A stretch of DNA of 64,000 bases, taken from NCBI RefSeq assembly GCF_050379415.1, contig NZ_JBNRLS010000002.1:372001-436000 (forward strand). The letters are read 5' to 3'. The DNA is from Marinobacter sp050379415 (GTDB taxonomy: Bacteria > Pseudomonadota > Gammaproteobacteria > Pseudomonadales > Oleiphilaceae). Below the pieces are notes generated by a model that saw only the letters and a list, made by a program, of their open reading frames with translations, ran no database searches and had not been told where the DNA came from. Position 1 is the stretch's first letter. Every line of letters starts with the position of its first letter. A program made the position numbers and the translations under genes. Positions 62,505 through 64,000 of the stretch are shown piece by piece.

Positions 62505-64000
62505 TTACAAACCAACGTCGTCCAGGGAGGATTCTGCCAGCTTGAGCAGATCGGGGTTGCGGTCTTCCCGCTTGCCGATGCTTTCAATGTAATACTCAAG
62601 CGACGTCAAAGCATCCGCCAGCGCTTCTAGCACCTGATGGGGAGGCGCCTGGCGGGCATCCAGGAGACGGTCCTGAATCGAGGCGGCAACACGTTTGAGC
62701 ACATTGGCGGCACCGGGATCGTTGACCATCTGCAGGCCACCCCAGATGCTGTGCAGGGTTGCAGGCAGGTTGGCCAGGTGCAGTTTGTCGTAATCCGATT
62801 CAATGAATGCCGTGATAGCCCGTTTGGCCAGGGTCAGCGCACTTCTGGCCTCATCCGCCACCACAAACATCGCTTCCTGGAGATAGACCGACTCATCCCG
62901 GTTGCGCCGGCTGCCAGCCAACGCGTCCGTTTCCGAGGTAATACCGCGAGTGACAATCTGCATCACCGCATCCTCTACGCCCAGAACCGAGTCCGCCAGG
63001 CGATACAGTTCGTCATCACCCGGCAATCGGTTGTCATCTTCCCATCTGCGAAGCTTGGCCGCTTCATCACGGGAAATGCCGGCAAGCTTGTTCAGATCCA
63101 GCATCACCAGAGTATTGGCAAGACGCTCAAGGGCATCAGCGATGGACGACAGCTCCGCCAGGTCCGGCTCAATACCCCTTTCGATAATGTCGAGCTTGTC
63201 CTTGAGCTGATTGAGCTCATCCTGCAGCGCGTCCGACAGAGATTTGAGGACATCACTACCCGGGCCATACAGGCGTCGGGCATGGGCCTCCAGCATGGAA
63301 TCCGGGAATTCCGCGGGCGCCAGGCGATAAGCGGAAAGAATGCGTGTCACTTCCGGGTTTGCGGACCCACTCCGATAAAGCATGTAGATGAGGTCCCGAA
63401 CCAGTGAATCCGGGGCATCCTTGGCCGTGGCCACCTTGCCGACATAAACCACCTCCCGGGCGTACCGCTCTATGCGCATGAACATGCGCTTGCGGGCCTT
63501 GGTGAAGATCATGGCGCGATCAAGCATCGTGTCTGCAACAATTCCCAACAGGCACCACATCTGCCCCATGGGCGCACCCTGACACAGCTGCGCAAATCCG
63601 CGGGAGGCGCGGCCGAACAGTTTCTTGCTGACCACGTCGTTGCGATCCCGCAGCACGCCAAGCAAGGCCACCTGGAACGTCAGCCGCATCCTTCGGGCCA
63701 TAACCTCGTAGTCCGCTTCATTACCTTCAAAGGCAGCGAGCTTGAGATCCGCACAGAAGTCCGGACGCTCCTTGACATCCACATCAAAGAAACAGGATTC
63801 CGGGTAAGGTTTTTCACGGCGGGCTTCGCGCAGATCATTAATAACCGGCAGCAACAGCTCCGGATGGTCCTCGCGCTGCTGGTGGTAGTATTCCACGTAC
63901 CGACGGAGTATAAACAGGGCGCTGTTCAGGGTGGTAAGGAGAATGTTCTTGTCGTCATTGGCACCGACCGGAACGTCGTTGGCCATGGCAACCGCTTCCT
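62505..64000 (-). CDS. Protein resembling the N-terminal part of ChpA (5' end outside window)
   Basis: At least 498 residues; the frame continues upstream beyond 64000, so ATG 63986 is probably internal. 'ELLLPVINDLREARREKPYPESCFF' (about residues 43-67 from 63986) closely parallels the region after the first HPt-like segment of ChpA, but here translation stops after 'LESS'-type 'KLAESSLDDVGL' rather than continuing to further HPt, kinase and receiver domains. It ends with a helical, HPt-like bundle. Stand-alone proteins of this type are also found in Pseudomonas (mislabelled 'ferrous iron transporter B'). No His phosphorylation site was identified. Confidence 0.55.
   Translation of the reverse strand, partial: EAVAMANDVPVGANDDKNILLTTLNSALFILRRYVEYYHQQREDHPELLLPVINDLREARREKPYPESCFFDVDVKERPDFCADLKLAAFEGNEADYEVMARRMRLTFQVALLGVLRDRNDVVSKKLFGRASRGFAQLCQGAPMGQMWCLLGIVADTMLDRAMIFTKARKRMFMRIERYAREVVYVGKVATAKDAPDSLVRDLIYMLYRSGSANPEVTRILSAYRLAPAEFPDSMLEAHARRLYGPGSDVLKSLSDALQDELNQLKDKLDIIERGIEPDLAELSSIADALERLANTLVMLDLNKLAGISRDEAAKLRRWEDDNRLPGDDELYRLADSVLGVEDAVMQIVTRGITSETDALAGSRRNRDESVYLQEAMFVVADEARSALTLAKRAITAFIESDYDKLHLANLPATLHSIWGGLQMVNDPGAANVLKRVAASIQDRLLDARQAPPHQVLEALADALTSLEYYIESIGKREDRNPDLLKLAESSLDDVGL

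Overview
The window looks like chromosome of a marine gammaproteobacterium. Marinobacter or a close relative is my best guess. I infer this from gene content and order (etfBA with a divergent ETF-ubiquinone oxidoreductase, hsbR-hsbA, tusDCBE, nfuA, metH, sohB, phasin, beta-hydroxyaspartate cycle genes) and from the high GC of most coding sequence (about 60% or more in lines I counted). I could run no database search, so names rest on recognised motifs, lengths and neighbourhoods.

Layout. 1-4012 is the end of an integrated phage-satellite-like element abutting the 3' end of a tRNA-Leu gene: the C-terminus of a VapE/primase-like protein, a cluster of GTGCC/GGCAC iterons with an 18-bp inverted repeat (candidate origin), a small ORF, a terminase small subunit, a structured leader, an HK97-type major capsid protein, and two unknown genes. 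No large terminase, portal, protease or tail gene is visible. 4174-10719 holds a methyltransferase and a cydABDC set (CIO-type bd oxidase plus its ABC exporter). 10728-15011 holds an enoyl-reductase-like protein, small membrane proteins, a CapA-type phosphoesterase and a DUF3775 protein. 15113-18874 is etfBA and etfD around a perfect PsrA-type palindrome. 18896-19258 is an array of palindromic repeats with a further copy at 59151. 19292-26344 is a run of housekeeping and signalling genes (slyD, DUF1285, radical SAM, sixA, gpsA, hsbA, hsbR, HD hydrolase).

26350-34359 is a lipid-modification locus: an FAD oxidoreductase diverges from eight tightly overlapping genes (acyl desaturase, NTF2-like, SDR, flavin amine oxidase-like, DUF1365, CFA-synthase-like methyltransferase, DUF2878, secreted protein). 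It resembles singlet-oxygen/furan-fatty-acid loci of other proteobacteria. 34441-39159 has xthA, a TetR regulator, a phasin, a candidate orphan small RNA at about 36507-36598, a split YeeE/YedE sulfur transporter with a Blh-like protein, and hemH. 39489-44917 is a complete beta-hydroxyaspartate cycle (bhcABCD with divergent bhcR) for glyoxylate assimilation, with two copies of a TTCCRYATTGTGGAA-type operator in the shared promoter region. A lower-GC ATP-grasp gene and a class II histone-deacetylase-like amidohydrolase follow.

47997-64000 is core genome: tRNA-Ser, a Bax-inhibitor-1 protein, tusDCBE, a DUF445 protein, nfuA, metH, a DUF2970 protein, a previously easy-to-miss 34-residue membrane protein, cysI with DUF934, an AcuI-like reductase, sohB, an SCP2 protein, a membrane protein, and a stand-alone protein resembling the N-terminal part of ChpA that runs off the window.
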